From Chitinophaga sp. CF118 (GTDB taxonomy: Bacteria; Bacteroidota; Bacteroidia; Chitinophagales; Chitinophagaceae): DNA of 64,000 bases. The notes under the pieces were generated by a model. That model was not told where the DNA came from. It made no database searches and worked only from the letters and a program-made list of their open reading frames with translations. Numbering within the stretch: the first letter of the stretch is position 1; each line of letters begins with the position of its first letter. Made by a program: the position numbers and the translations under genes. Location: positions 62,001-126,000 of the forward strand of contig NZ_FOMK01000006.1 in assembly GCF_900112615.1 (NCBI RefSeq), given 5' to 3'. This document shows, piece by piece, positions 36,204-46,057 of this stretch.

Positions 36204-38816
36204 ATGGTACAGTATTTCGAATTTAATGAAGATGCTTCTTCCAAATTCTGGGAGATAACCCTGGATAATAATATTGTAAAGACCCGTTACGGAAAAATTG
36301 GAACGGATGGTAAATCTACAGAGAAAGAATTTGCTGATGCAGCGGCAGCCAGTAAAGAATATGATAAACTGGTAAAGGAAAAGACCAAAAAAGGATATCA
36401 GGAAGTTAAGCAGGGGGGCACACCATCTGCTGAAACGCCCAAGGTACTTACCATGAAAGAGGCAAAGAAACAATTCGACCTGAGTGGTTACGATCCTATG
36501 GGAGATATTGGTTATGATGCTGTATTAGTCTTTGAAGGAGATACACATGTAGATAGTGATCTGCAGGAGTGGGCAAAGAAAATTTCAACAACCCTGGGAG
36601 ATAAGACCAAGGGTATGAATCTGTTCCTGATAAACGGAAACCTGACCGTAAAAGGGGACGTAGATATAACCAGTCACCTGCTTGTATTAGGCAATGTTAC
36701 ATGCGATGTGCTGATGAGTTACGATGAGTGTATACACATCACCGGTGATGCGAACATTAAATATGCATTTGATGGAAACTATAATGATGGCAGTATCACT
36801 ATTGAGGGAACAACCTATGTACCATATGTACTCAACTCGGATCATAGCTCATCTATCACTCCCGAAGGAGCAATCCTGATTAATTATTTTGGAGATTATA
36901 ATGACTTCTTCGATTATGATTATACGGAGCAGGATTTTGAAAGAATCATGGTGCCGGAAGTATTTGATGAGAAGATGCGTTTTAAGCAGCATAAATTTAT
37001 CGAATTACTGAAAGAAGGAAAATCACCTTTACAGGAGGATGCACGCCCTGCACGTCAAATCCTTGAGGAGGAGATGGAACAGTTGGCAAGTGAAGATAGT
37101 GGAGGAATTGAGGAAGTGAATATGACTGATAAACGGCTGAATAAATTTCCAATATCAGTGACAGAGATTACTTCTCTCAAAAGGTTGGTCCTGAATGATA
37201 ATCCCATTAAAACTATTCCTGCTGAAATAGAGAAGCTGGTGAAGCTGGAAGAATTGCAGCTGGAATCGTGCTACCTGGAATCACTGGATTTTAAAATAGA
37301 GAAGCTGGAAAAACTGAAAGTACTGAACCTTTCCAGTAATTACGATTTACCTGTACCGGAAGGGATAGGTAAACTTTCATCACTGAGAACACTGAATATT
37401 GAGCGTAACGGATTTAAATGGCTGGAATCAATTGGTAGCTTGAAGAAACTGGAAGAACTGGATTGCTCTTATTGTACAGAAGCTGCTCCTGTTGAATTTC
37501 CGGAGGTTATTACACAATTGACCGGGCTTAAAAAATTGTTTATTAGACGTAATTCTGTAAGAACAATTCCGGAAAGTATACTACATCTTGAGAATCTGGA
37601 AGAGTTAGACCTGGATTCCAGTTTGTGTTACCTGAATGAATTGCCTGATTTGTCAAAGTTGAAAAAGCTGAAAATTCTGAATGCAGACGGTATGGGTTCT
37701 TATACTATACGCCCCAAGCAGAGTTTGTTGCAATCATTCTTTAACATTACAAGTCTGGAAGAATTATATATTGACAGGCATGGAAAAGAGGAAGCGGCAT
37801 TTATCAAAAAAGATCAATTTGCTGAGATAGAGCAGAACCTGGCACATGATCCTGAAAGATTCAAAGCATTTGCAGATGCAGTCAGCACCATTGTTCCCAA
37901 CAGTATATATGGTGATGGTCGTAAAGGAACTATCAGACATGAATTAACAGCTGCACACCTGGAAGGCATCTCAAAGCTGAAGAATCTGAAAGTATTAGAC
38001 CTTTCATTTAATGGTCTGATTAATCTTCCGGAAGAAATCTTCACAATGAAGAATCTGCAGTTCTTAGATCTGCGTTATAACCGTTTGTCTACAGCAGAGC
38101 GTTTAAAGATCAGCAAGAATCTGCCGGGATGTACGATTGATTTCCGTGATAACCGTCCTGAAAGTGATTCTGCCGATACGGAAGAAGTAAAGCAGTGGCA
38201 GATGATGAACGCGCTTATGATAAGAGCAAATACTTTCATGGTGGCAAAAGACGATGAAAAGAGATTGCGTAGTTCATTGGTGGCATATGATCAGGTGCTG
38301 GACCTCTTCCGTTCCGGTCAGGTGGTAGATGAGTATAATCTGTTGTATGCGAATTATGGTAAGGTCTGTGCATATAATTACCTGCTTTCAAATCATGCCG
38401 CTACTTTTTCTCCTGCTGAATTACTTGAAGGCAGACTTGCAGCTATTGATCTGGGATTGAAAACCCTGGATCTGATTCCTGCTGTGATCTGGCACTTTAC
38501 AAATCTGGGTGCTTTCCATAAAGAAGTGACCCGCATTACTGCCAATATGGTGGCGTGGCAGATGTATGAGATCTATGATAAAACCGAAGATCTGGAAAAG
38601 GCATTGGGTATAATTGCCAAAGGAGTGGAATTCATATCAGATGAAGATCATTACTTTGTTTATGATACACAGGTAAGGATCTTACTGAAACTTGGAAGAA
38701 CAGAAGAAGCCTGGCAGATTGTAAAAAGAACGTTAACACTGTTACCAGATTTTGCTGACTTTCAGGATCTCAAGAAAAATGAAGCTTATAAGAAATGGAA
38801 GAAAAAGAATAAGTAA
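36204..38816 (+). CDS. WGR - beta-solenoid - LRR - TPR-module protein
   Basis: This is an 870-residue cytoplasmic protein. Residues 1-70 form a WGR domain (FWEITLDNNIVKTRYGKIGT, with the signature changed to Y-G-K). Residues about 80-300 form a beta-solenoid with repeats like LFLINGNLTVKGDV and LLVLGNVTCDVL. Residues about 305-640 carry about ten leucine-rich repeats (LKVLNLSSNYDLPVPEGIGK). Residues about 655-870 form a helical TPR-like module ending RILLKLGRTEEAWQIVKR. WGR domains bind nucleic-acid ends or partners in PARP-like proteins, and LRRs usually bind proteins. No enzymatic domain is visible. A paralogue with a doubled solenoid starts at 41186. The function is unknown. Confidence 0.88.
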   Translation: MVQYFEFNEDASSKFWEITLDNNIVKTRYGKIGTDGKSTEKEFADAAAASKEYDKLVKEKTKKGYQEVKQGGTPSAETPKVLTMKEAKKQFDLSGYDPMGDIGYDAVLVFEGDTHVDSDLQEWAKKISTTLGDKTKGMNLFLINGNLTVKGDVDITSHLLVLGNVTCDVLMSYDECIHITGDANIKYAFDGNYNDGSITIEGTTYVPYVLNSDHSSSITPEGAILINYFGDYNDFFDYDYTEQDFERIMVPEVFDEKMRFKQHKFIELLKEGKSPLQEDARPARQILEEEMEQLASEDSGGIEEVNMTDKRLNKFPISVTEITSLKRLVLNDNPIKTIPAEIEKLVKLEELQLESCYLESLDFKIEKLEKLKVLNLSSNYDLPVPEGIGKLSSLRTLNIERNGFKWLESIGSLKKLEELDCSYCTEAAPVEFPEVITQLTGLKKLFIRRNSVRTIPESILHLENLEELDLDSSLCYLNELPDLSKLKKLKILNADGMGSYTIRPKQSLLQSFFNITSLEELYIDRHGKEEAAFIKKDQFAEIEQNLAHDPERFKAFADAVSTIVPNSIYGDGRKGTIRHELTAAHLEGISKLKNLKVLDLSFNGLINLPEEIFTMKNLQFLDLRYNRLSTAERLKISKNLPGCTIDFRDNRPESDSADTEEVKQWQMMNALMIRANTFMVAKDDEKRLRSSLVAYDQVLDLFRSGQVVDEYNLLYANYGKVCAYNYLLSNHAATFSPAELLEGRLAAIDLGLKTLDLIPAVIWHFTNLGAFHKEVTRITANMVAWQMYEIYDKTEDLEKALGIIAKGVEFISDEDHYFVYDTQVRILLKLGRTEEAWQIVKRTLTLLPDFADFQDLKKNEAYKKWKKKNK

Positions 38817-38820
38817 AACC

Positions 38821-38857
38821 AATGCCGTTTAGTTAAGGAACTTAGCTAAACGGCATT
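38821..38857. terminator. Terminator between convergent genes
   Basis: A 17-bp stem (38821-38837 with 38841-38857, one G-T pair) with loop GAA separates the WGR-LRR gene from the convergent regulator gene. Confidence 0.8.
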
Positions 38858-38867
38858 GTAAATAAAT

Positions 38868-40727
38868 CTATAACGTTCCTATATATTCATCGAGATCAAC
38901 ATCTTTACCCAGCCCCAGTTTTAATTTGATGCGGTAACGAGCCATCAGGATACTTTTGGGAGCAATACCTAAGCGCTGGGCGATCTCTTTATTGGTTAAT
39001 CCGATGGATATATAGGAACAATGTTTCAGATCTAACCTGGACAATGTATTGGCTGATTTTTCCTTCAGCTTCTCAAAAAACTCCGGGTTGATATTGTCAA
39101 AGTCTGCCTTATAAGTACTTAAAGTATCATCTATTCTCTTATTCTGGTCAATGATCTGATTGATCTGCTTCAGTACAGCATCGCCACTTTTATTAGATTC
39201 AATCTTCTTTTGAACTGCCTGCAGCAGTTCATCTTTCTGTTCCACCTGCAAGCTACCCGCTAGTAAATCTCTCTGTAAACGATCCTGTCGTTCCTGTAAT
39301 AATTGTTGTTCTGCCATTAAACGCATAGCTTCTTCTTCCTTTAAGCGTGCATGTAATTCAGCATCTTCCTTCTCTTTTGCCAGCAGCAGCTGCTGATGGC
39401 GGGTGGCTTTTAACCGGAAGTGATAAGACCAGAAAAGGAGTAATAATGCTATAATGGCCACTATGGTCAGGAATATGTAGAGATAGTTAAGTTTCTTGTT
39501 CAGGGCAGCCGTTTGTCTGAGTGATTTCAGCGCCGCTTCATTCTTTTCAGATTGATATTGTGCCTCCAGGCGTCTGGATATAGACAGTTTTTCGGCATCA
39601 AATACTTCCTGGGATGTTTTGTAATATTCTTTATAATATCTAAGTGCTTCTACATAATCTCCTTTTTTCTCAGATACGTTAGATAAGCCTTGCATGAAAG
39701 CTGCCATCGTTCGCGTATAACTGGCACTGTCAGAAAGAAGTACACTTAACCCTGTAGCTAATAAAGCTTCGGCTCGCTGATAATTGCCTGCTGCCATTTC
39801 ATAGGCACTCATCACACCATAACAGCTTCCAATCACGGCAATCTGCCTGGTTTCCTGTCCTATTTTCAGTGCAATGTCGAGATAGTGAACAACGCTGTCT
39901 TTATAACTGGCCGGAAAATATTCCTGATACAGATCGGCGATATTTAATGCTACAACTGCCATGATGTTATTGAAAATGAGCCGGTGCTGTTGTGCAAAAT
40001 AGATGCTGATAACGTTATGGTTATAAAAGAGGGCCGAATCCAGAAGTGTCCTGTTTTCCTTGTCTTGCTTATAACGGTAATGATAGTATGTGGCCATGGC
40101 CTGTTGACCATGAGCCATGTTATCAAAATTCCCGCTTTTCTCTGCCGTCTGCACACATAATTCCGCATATTTCCTTTCAGCAGGCAGATCTTCCCATTTG
40201 GCATAGGTCCCTGCTATGTTATAGTAAACAAAGGATTCATAATCATAGGCTCCCGTTCCTTCCAGGTATTTCAATGCTTCTAAACAGCTTTTGATAGACT
40301 CTCTGGGGTTTTCCTGGGTGTCCTCCAGGAAGGCTTTTCTATACCATGCAATACCTTTTATACGCCTGTTGGTGGTTTTATCGGCATACAACATTGCACT
40401 GTCTGATGCTGCCTGGGCTTTCGGTAAATCACGCTGCTGATAATACAGTAGCACCAGGGTACTATAGATAAATGTCCTGTATTGGGGGTCGGGTAAAGTC
40501 TTGCTCAATTGTAAAGCTTGTTGACCAATTTTCAGGGCTTTATTTATTTCCGTGAGCGATTTGGCTCTTGCCAGCATCCCCATGGTCATCACACGATTTT
40601 CAACAGGCAAGTCCTTTTGTGATAATACACTACTCAGAGAGTCGGCAATTATCTGCGCTTGAGTAACTACAGACAGTATACATAATAAAAGGGTGAAAAC
40701 GCTTATTCGATTGATTTTCTGACTCAT
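38868..40727 (-). CDS. Membrane-spanning TPR - coiled-coil - LuxR-type HTH regulator
   Basis: This is a 619-residue one-component regulator of a type common in Bacteroidota. It has a signal peptide (to VVTQAQ), periplasmic TPRs (about 30-400), one transmembrane helix at about 413-434 (YIFLTIVAIIALLLLFWSYH), a cytoplasmic Gln/Glu-rich coiled coil (about 440-530), and a C-terminal LuxR/GerE-like HTH (about 570-619, SIGLTNKEIAQRLGIAPKSI). It would transmit a periplasmic signal to DNA. Its own -7 element abuts phased GTAG repeats, and it is divergent from the 41186 operon. That makes it the best candidate to recognise those repeats and control the island. Direct evidence is lacking. Confidence 0.85.
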   Translation of the reverse strand: MSQKINRISVFTLLLCILSVVTQAQIIADSLSSVLSQKDLPVENRVMTMGMLARAKSLTEINKALKIGQQALQLSKTLPDPQYRTFIYSTLVLLYYQQRDLPKAQAASDSAMLYADKTTNRRIKGIAWYRKAFLEDTQENPRESIKSCLEALKYLEGTGAYDYESFVYYNIAGTYAKWEDLPAERKYAELCVQTAEKSGNFDNMAHGQQAMATYYHYRYKQDKENRTLLDSALFYNHNVISIYFAQQHRLIFNNIMAVVALNIADLYQEYFPASYKDSVVHYLDIALKIGQETRQIAVIGSCYGVMSAYEMAAGNYQRAEALLATGLSVLLSDSASYTRTMAAFMQGLSNVSEKKGDYVEALRYYKEYYKTSQEVFDAEKLSISRRLEAQYQSEKNEAALKSLRQTAALNKKLNYLYIFLTIVAIIALLLLFWSYHFRLKATRHQQLLLAKEKEDAELHARLKEEEAMRLMAEQQLLQERQDRLQRDLLAGSLQVEQKDELLQAVQKKIESNKSGDAVLKQINQIIDQNKRIDDTLSTYKADFDNINPEFFEKLKEKSANTLSRLDLKHCSYISIGLTNKEIAQRLGIAPKSILMARYRIKLKLGLGKDVDLDEYIGTL

Positions 40728-40746
40728 GTGGCAAATGGATTGGCTG

Positions 40747-40754
40747 CAAATTTA
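40747..40754 (-). promoter_or_regulatory. -7 element of the TPR-HTH regulator gene
   Basis: On the minus strand this reads TAAATTTG, a full TAnnTTTG match, about 19 bp upstream of the ATG at 40727. The GTAG repeats at 40760-40774 lie where the polymerase would contact upstream DNA, so binding there could repress this gene. Confidence 0.5.
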
Positions 40755-40759
40755 CAATC

Positions 40760-40849
40760 GTAGGGTATTTGTAGTGAGCATTTTAGGAGCATGTAGAGCA
40801 TTTGTAGTAGTCCATTATTCAAATTATAGCGTTTCAGGGCCTATTTTTG
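40760..40849 (+). promoter_or_regulatory. Phased-GTAG promoter, copy 2
   Basis: GTAG occurs at 40760, 40771, 40793 and 40804 (offsets 0, 11, 33, 44). The -7 element TATTTTTG at 40842-40849 starts exactly 38 bp after the last GTAG. The sequence between also shares TTTCAG at the same offset as copy 1. It should drive the long 41186-59616 operon, with a leader of about 330 nt that holds a 42-codon open frame. Confidence 0.75.
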
Positions 40850-41006
40850 ATTATATATTAAATATACAATTATATATATACCAAACGAAATTCTGTAGAT
40901 AAGTTATTGAGGGGGGACATTTTCATCAGCAAGATGACCTGACTGAGGCAAAACATATATATAATGGTGTGGTTTAGCAATAAAATCCGGATGAAGACAT
41001 TTGAAT

Positions 41007-41135
41007 ATGGAAAGATATAAACACCTCAAAGGCGAGTTTTCCGGTTGTGCGATACGCGGGCGTAATAATGTTGCGTTCTTTGGTCAGCAGTGGACAAATG
41101 ATGATCCCCTGGAAATATGCCCTACTGGAACCTGA
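41007..41135 (+). CDS. Small ORF (42 aa) in the leader of the long island operon
   Basis: ATG at 41007 opens a 42-codon frame beginning MERYKHLKGEFSG and ending PTGT before TGA at 41133. It lies between the phased-GTAG promoter and the WGR gene at 41186. I recognise no family. It could be a leader peptide, a remnant, or chance. Confidence 0.25.
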   Translation: MERYKHLKGEFSGCAIRGRNNVAFFGQQWTNDDPLEICPTGT

Positions 41136-41185
41136 AATCTGATACCCAAAAGAATTAATCCATAAATATTAAAGACCTAAAGTAA

Positions 41186-44100
41186 ATGATACAGTACTTC
41201 GAACTGAAAGACGATACTTCTTCCAAATTCTGGGAAATAACCCTGGAGAATAACATTGTAAAAACCCGTTACGGGAAAATAGGGACAGATGGCAAATCAA
41301 CAGAAAAAGAATTTAGTGATGCTGCCACAGCCCAAAAAGAATACGATAAACTGGTAAAGGAAAAAACAAAAAAAGGGTACACTGAAGTTGCTCCGCTGGT
41401 ATATCCTCCGTATACACTGATCACTGAGAAAGAAGCTAAGAAACGCTTTAAGTTTTCCAAATACATTGATGGTGGCTATGGAAACGAATGCAATTACATA
41501 TTGCTGGAAGGGGAGGTTGTCCTGGACGGGGATCTGGATATGGACCAATTCTGCTCGCCGCTGGATACCTATGGGATTATTGTTGATGGTAACCTGACCG
41601 TAAACGGGGGGATTATTCAAACAGAGATGGATTCAGGTCCGGCATTCTTTGTAACCGGAAATGTAAAGGCTAAAAACCTTTGTAAAGGAGGTAGTGAATT
41701 TTATATTAAAGGAGACCTTATTGTTGAACAAACGATTTATGGTTACTATAATCATGGTCGTCTGACAGTAGATGGTAACACAGAAGCCATAACGATTTTT
41801 GCAGAGGATCATCATTTTGTGTTTAAAGGAGATGTACAGGGACTGATCATAGATACCGGTGAAGTAGAAGGTGCAGAAGCGGATTTTGGAACAACAGAAC
41901 CTTTGCTGGATGAACTGATTAATAATGAAGATTACAGTAACGGTGATATTGTAATTGATTATATCATTGAAGGTAAGCATATTATTAAGGATAAATACCT
42001 TCCCGCTGTATCAGAAGCGATTGTTAACAAAACATCTGCTATCGCCAAACTGATTACGGAAGACGAAGCAAAGGAGAAATTTGACCTGAGCCTGTATGAT
42101 TCCTTTGATGATATGGGTTTTCAGAAAGTAATTTTCCTGGATGGGGATGTTTATGTTGATGGAGATATGGACAATGCCTGGTCAGTAAATATACTGAAAA
42201 CGCTGGGTAAAGACGGTGATACATCAGATACATTAATTCTGATCAATGGTAATCTGACGGTGGTAGGTACCATGGAAATAGCAGCTTCAGATGATAGTTA
42301 TCCTTTTCTACTGGTACTGGGTAACGTTAAATGTGATGTCTTACATAGTTATGACGAATTCATTTATATAACCGGTGATGCAGATATTAAATATGCATTC
42401 AACGGTAATTATAATCATGGCCAGATCCAGGTAGAAGGTAAAACAAGAGTACCTTATCTCCTCAATTCAGATCATAGTTCTGTACTGAAACCTGAAGGTG
42501 CCACTGTTATTAATTATTATGGAGATTACGAAGACTTTTTCGAGTATGATTATACCGAAAAAGATTTTGAAGAGGTGATGGTATCCGCTGTTTACAATGA
42601 CAAAGGAAAATTCTCTGTACGGCAATTTATAGAATTGGTAAAAGCAGGGAAATCTCCGCTGAAAAAAGGAGCACGCCCGGCCCGTCTGATATTGGAAGAA
42701 CAATTAGCACAATTGGGAACTAACAATGACGAGATTGTAGAACTGGATCTTACGGGTAAAAAGCTGAAACAATTTCCCCGTACCCTGTTAAAACTACCTA
42801 AGCTTAAAACGTTAACCCTGAATGACAATCCTATTGAAAGTGTACCTTCTGATATTTATGATTTAATCGAACTGGAAGAATTACATTTAGAGAAATGCGG
42901 GTTGACGAGATTACCTGGTGAAATAAGTGATCTCAAAAAACTCCGTTTATTAAATGTATCCCGCAACTGGGAACTGAAATTACCGAAGAGTATCAATGAT
43001 ATACCTTCATTGAGAGCACTGAATATATCTGATAATACAGGTTTCGGCTTCCCTGCATCTGTCGAAGGTTTGAATGAGCTGGAAGAACTGAATTGTGCTG
43101 ACTGTTCAGGCCCTGCTCCGATTGATTTTCCGGTTGAAATTACACAGCTGACAGGACTTAAAAGATTGTTCATGGGTACGGTTTCTATTAAAACTATTCC
43201 GGACAGCTTTCTGCAGCTTGAAAAACTGGAAGAGCTTGATCTGGATGCCAGCTTATGTTATCTCAACGAATTGCCGGATTTGTCTAAGTTGAAGAACCTG
43301 AGAATCCTGCATGGAGATGGATTGATTTCTAATACTACACGTCCCTGCCCTAAACAGAGCATCATAAAATCATTCTTTACAATTACCAGTCTGGAAGAAT
43401 TATATATCGATAGGCATGGAGAACGTAAAGAAGCGTTTATCAAAAAGGATCAGTTTGAAGAGATCAGGAATAACCTTGCACATGATCCTGAAAGATTTAA
43501 AGCTTTCGAAGCATCTGTCAGTGAGTTGGTTCCTAACAGTATCTATGGTGATGGCCGTAAAGGTATTGTAAGAGAAGCCCTGAAAGCGGAGCATCTGGAA
43601 GGTATTTCAAATCTGAAAAATCTGCGGGTACTGGATCTCTCTTTTAATGATCTGGCCAGCTTGCCGGAAGAGATTCATACAATGACACACCTGCAGTTCC
43701 TGAACCTTCGTTATAACCGTCTTCCAACTGCTGAACGTTTAAAGTTGAATCGCAGTCTTCCGGGATGTACCATTGATTTTCGTGATAACCGTCCGGAAAA
43801 TGATGCAGCAGATACAGAAGATGTGAAACAGTGGCAGGCCATGAATACATTGATGAAGGAAGCCAATGTATTGATGAATGCAAAGAATGATGTGGAGAAA
43901 TTACGTGCATCACTGGGTGTGTATGATCAGGTGCTTGAGTTCTTTAGTTCAGGAAAAGTGGTGGATGAATATAATCTGTTGTATGCGAACTATGGTAAAA
44001 TGTATGCTTACAACTACCTGAATTCATTTCATAAAGACGCTTATTCGAAAAAAGGATTGCTGGAGTTGAGCCAGACTGCTATTCAGCATGGATTAAAAAC

Positions 44101-44452
44101 ACTGGCGCTGATACCATCTATGATCTGGCACTTTACGGATATGGGTGCATTCCATGAAGAAGTAACCCGCATTGTTGCGAATGCAGTAGCATGGCAGATG
44201 TATGAGCTCTATGATAAGAAAAAAGATCTCGAAAAGGCATTGGAGATTATTGCAAAGGCGGTCGAATTTGTATCAACAGAACACCATTACTTTATCTACG
44301 ATACACAGGTGAGAATCTTACTGAAGATGGAACAGAAAGAAGAAGCCTATAGAATAGTAAAGAAAACGTTAGCCATGGCATCGGACTTTGAAGATTTTAA
44401 AGACTTTAAAAGTGATGCAGATTACCAGGAATGGTTGGTGAAACAAGCCTGA
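41186..44452 (+). CDS. WGR - double beta-solenoid - LRR - TPR-module protein
   Basis: This 1088-residue paralogue of the 36204 product has a WGR domain (1-70), two successive solenoid units (about 75-285, with GIIVDGNLTVNGG, and about 292-515, with LILINGNLTVVGTM), LRRs (about 525-865) and the TPR-like module (about 870-1088) ending RILLKMEQKEEAYRIVKK. Each solenoid unit is introduced by a similar helix (EKEAKKRFKFSKY and EDEAKEKFDLSLY), so the extra unit arose by internal duplication. It is cytoplasmic by absence of a signal. It is the first large gene of an apparently single operon reaching 59616. Function unknown. Confidence 0.88.
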   Translation: MIQYFELKDDTSSKFWEITLENNIVKTRYGKIGTDGKSTEKEFSDAATAQKEYDKLVKEKTKKGYTEVAPLVYPPYTLITEKEAKKRFKFSKYIDGGYGNECNYILLEGEVVLDGDLDMDQFCSPLDTYGIIVDGNLTVNGGIIQTEMDSGPAFFVTGNVKAKNLCKGGSEFYIKGDLIVEQTIYGYYNHGRLTVDGNTEAITIFAEDHHFVFKGDVQGLIIDTGEVEGAEADFGTTEPLLDELINNEDYSNGDIVIDYIIEGKHIIKDKYLPAVSEAIVNKTSAIAKLITEDEAKEKFDLSLYDSFDDMGFQKVIFLDGDVYVDGDMDNAWSVNILKTLGKDGDTSDTLILINGNLTVVGTMEIAASDDSYPFLLVLGNVKCDVLHSYDEFIYITGDADIKYAFNGNYNHGQIQVEGKTRVPYLLNSDHSSVLKPEGATVINYYGDYEDFFEYDYTEKDFEEVMVSAVYNDKGKFSVRQFIELVKAGKSPLKKGARPARLILEEQLAQLGTNNDEIVELDLTGKKLKQFPRTLLKLPKLKTLTLNDNPIESVPSDIYDLIELEELHLEKCGLTRLPGEISDLKKLRLLNVSRNWELKLPKSINDIPSLRALNISDNTGFGFPASVEGLNELEELNCADCSGPAPIDFPVEITQLTGLKRLFMGTVSIKTIPDSFLQLEKLEELDLDASLCYLNELPDLSKLKNLRILHGDGLISNTTRPCPKQSIIKSFFTITSLEELYIDRHGERKEAFIKKDQFEEIRNNLAHDPERFKAFEASVSELVPNSIYGDGRKGIVREALKAEHLEGISNLKNLRVLDLSFNDLASLPEEIHTMTHLQFLNLRYNRLPTAERLKLNRSLPGCTIDFRDNRPENDAADTEDVKQWQAMNTLMKEANVLMNAKNDVEKLRASLGVYDQVLEFFSSGKVVDEYNLLYANYGKMYAYNYLNSFHKDAYSKKGLLELSQTAIQHGLKTLALIPSMIWHFTDMGAFHEEVTRIVANAVAWQMYELYDKKKDLEKALEIIAKAVEFVSTEHHYFIYDTQVRILLKMEQKEEAYRIVKKTLAMASDFEDFKDFKSDADYQEWLVKQA

Positions 44453-44521
44453 TTCGTATGACAATTTTGCAATCAATTGCTTGTTAACGGTGGGAATTAT
44501 CTGGCTTATAAAAGAATAACA

Positions 44522-46045
44522 ATGAGTGTTGATATTAGAAAAATAAAATCGTTTAAACAACTGTATGTTGCTACGAATAACATATTAGTTCGTTTTGAAG
44601 AAATGGGTAACACAGCTCCTTTGGATGATCAGGCTATTGATCAGGCTATCCGTAACATGGATGAGTTGATAGAGATGTTGCCGCTGGAAGTCCCTGTTTT
44701 ACCTATTAATCTGAAAGATGCAGAAGATGAACCAGTGGAAACTGATAGCAATAAAGATGTTACAATTTTATATGAAAAGTCAATATTGTTAGCGCTGGAA
44801 AACTGGAAGTTTCTGGTCTGGAACCATGTGTTGTTTTTATTTAAAGATCTTGCTGTCAAAACGAAATATGTTCCGCTGATGCTGGCCCAGGCAGAAAGAT
44901 GTATTACTTATTATGCGGATGGGGCTTATTGGGGGGAATGGGGAAAAGCGAATCTGATAAGGTATACCAACCAGATTGGCTGGTATGCATCAGAAAATGA
45001 ACAGGATCCTGAAAAACTGGAGAGGGCTTTTCTTATACTGCTAAGAGGGTATAACATTTCTAACTGGTATAATCAGAAGTACATTAAATATACAATGGTC
45101 CGCATGTTGATTAAACTCGGCAGGGAAGACGACGCTTATCCGATTGTTACAGAGGCGCTTAAAAGAAATTCTGCAGATGAAGATTTTCAGGGTTTCAAAA
45201 ATGATGAGCCGTATTTAACCTGGACAAAGGAAGTTACACGGCGGGAAGAAGAAGCGAAGGTACAATTGGAGAAAGCATATCAGAATTTTCTACTGCTGCT
45301 AAAAGAAGAACAGGTAAAGATAAAAGACCAGTTCGTATATCCGGATCATCCATTGGTGAAACAGCATGCAGAAATACTTAACCTGATTAAGGAACGAATG
45401 GTGGCCATCCGGTTAAAAAGGATGTATAGAAAATCTGGTTGGATAACAGCGGATCATACGGATCAGGATACTTTTATACTTGAGAAGATGAGTATAGAAC
45501 AGATACAGGAATTTGAAGAGAAGAATGCGATTCATTTACCGGATGAACTGAAAGTATACCTGATGGAAATTGGTACTGGTGGCGGAGGTTATACCTGTTA
45601 TGGTGGTGATATGGAGATTTACGACACACAATGGGATGAAATAAGAAAGCCTTTTCCTATCACACCCGATAAAATACATCCTATTAATCATCGCTGGAAT
45701 ATTAAGGCCTGGGTTTACAGTGACAGTACAGATTGGAAAAAGATGGGAGTATTTAAGGAAGAGGATGATATGAAGGCATTGTTCGGTTTAGCTCCTGGAA
45801 CAGCTATTACAGATGGTTGTATGAATCTTGGTAATTCCAGTGCCCAGGACGAACTGTATCTTATTATGAACGGCCCGTTCGAAGGAGAGGTGTGGGTGGA
45901 TACATTGCAGTATGGTGCAGAGGTGGGTGGATGCTTTGGAGCTGCCACAGCAAAGCAGCTTAAACTATTGGAATACCTGGCTGAAAGTTTGCTGGCAAAA
46001 TACCAGGGATATACAGAGGCTTCTGATCAGGGAGCATGGATATAA
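44522..46045 (+). CDS. TPR-module - SUKH (SMI1/KNR4) protein, copy 1
   Basis: The protein is about 507 residues. I start it at 44522 (MSVDIRKIKSFKQLYVATNN), because the paralogues begin there and the extension to 44477 has no counterpart. The N-terminal half (about 1-245) is helical, with the module LIKLGREDDAYPIVTEALK also found at the C-termini of the WGR-LRR proteins. The C-terminal half (about 265-507) is an SMI1/KNR4 (SUKH) domain with LPDELKVYLMEIG and the family's closing motif DQGAWI. SUKH proteins include many immunity proteins of polymorphic toxins. The toxin, if any, is not in this window. Confidence 0.87.
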   Translation: MSVDIRKIKSFKQLYVATNNILVRFEEMGNTAPLDDQAIDQAIRNMDELIEMLPLEVPVLPINLKDAEDEPVETDSNKDVTILYEKSILLALENWKFLVWNHVLFLFKDLAVKTKYVPLMLAQAERCITYYADGAYWGEWGKANLIRYTNQIGWYASENEQDPEKLERAFLILLRGYNISNWYNQKYIKYTMVRMLIKLGREDDAYPIVTEALKRNSADEDFQGFKNDEPYLTWTKEVTRREEEAKVQLEKAYQNFLLLLKEEQVKIKDQFVYPDHPLVKQHAEILNLIKERMVAIRLKRMYRKSGWITADHTDQDTFILEKMSIEQIQEFEEKNAIHLPDELKVYLMEIGTGGGGYTCYGGDMEIYDTQWDEIRKPFPITPDKIHPINHRWNIKAWVYSDSTDWKKMGVFKEEDDMKALFGLAPGTAITDGCMNLGNSSAQDELYLIMNGPFEGEVWVDTLQYGAEVGGCFGAATAKQLKLLEYLAESLLAKYQGYTEASDQGAWI

Positions 46046-46057
46046 TATAAAATAACA

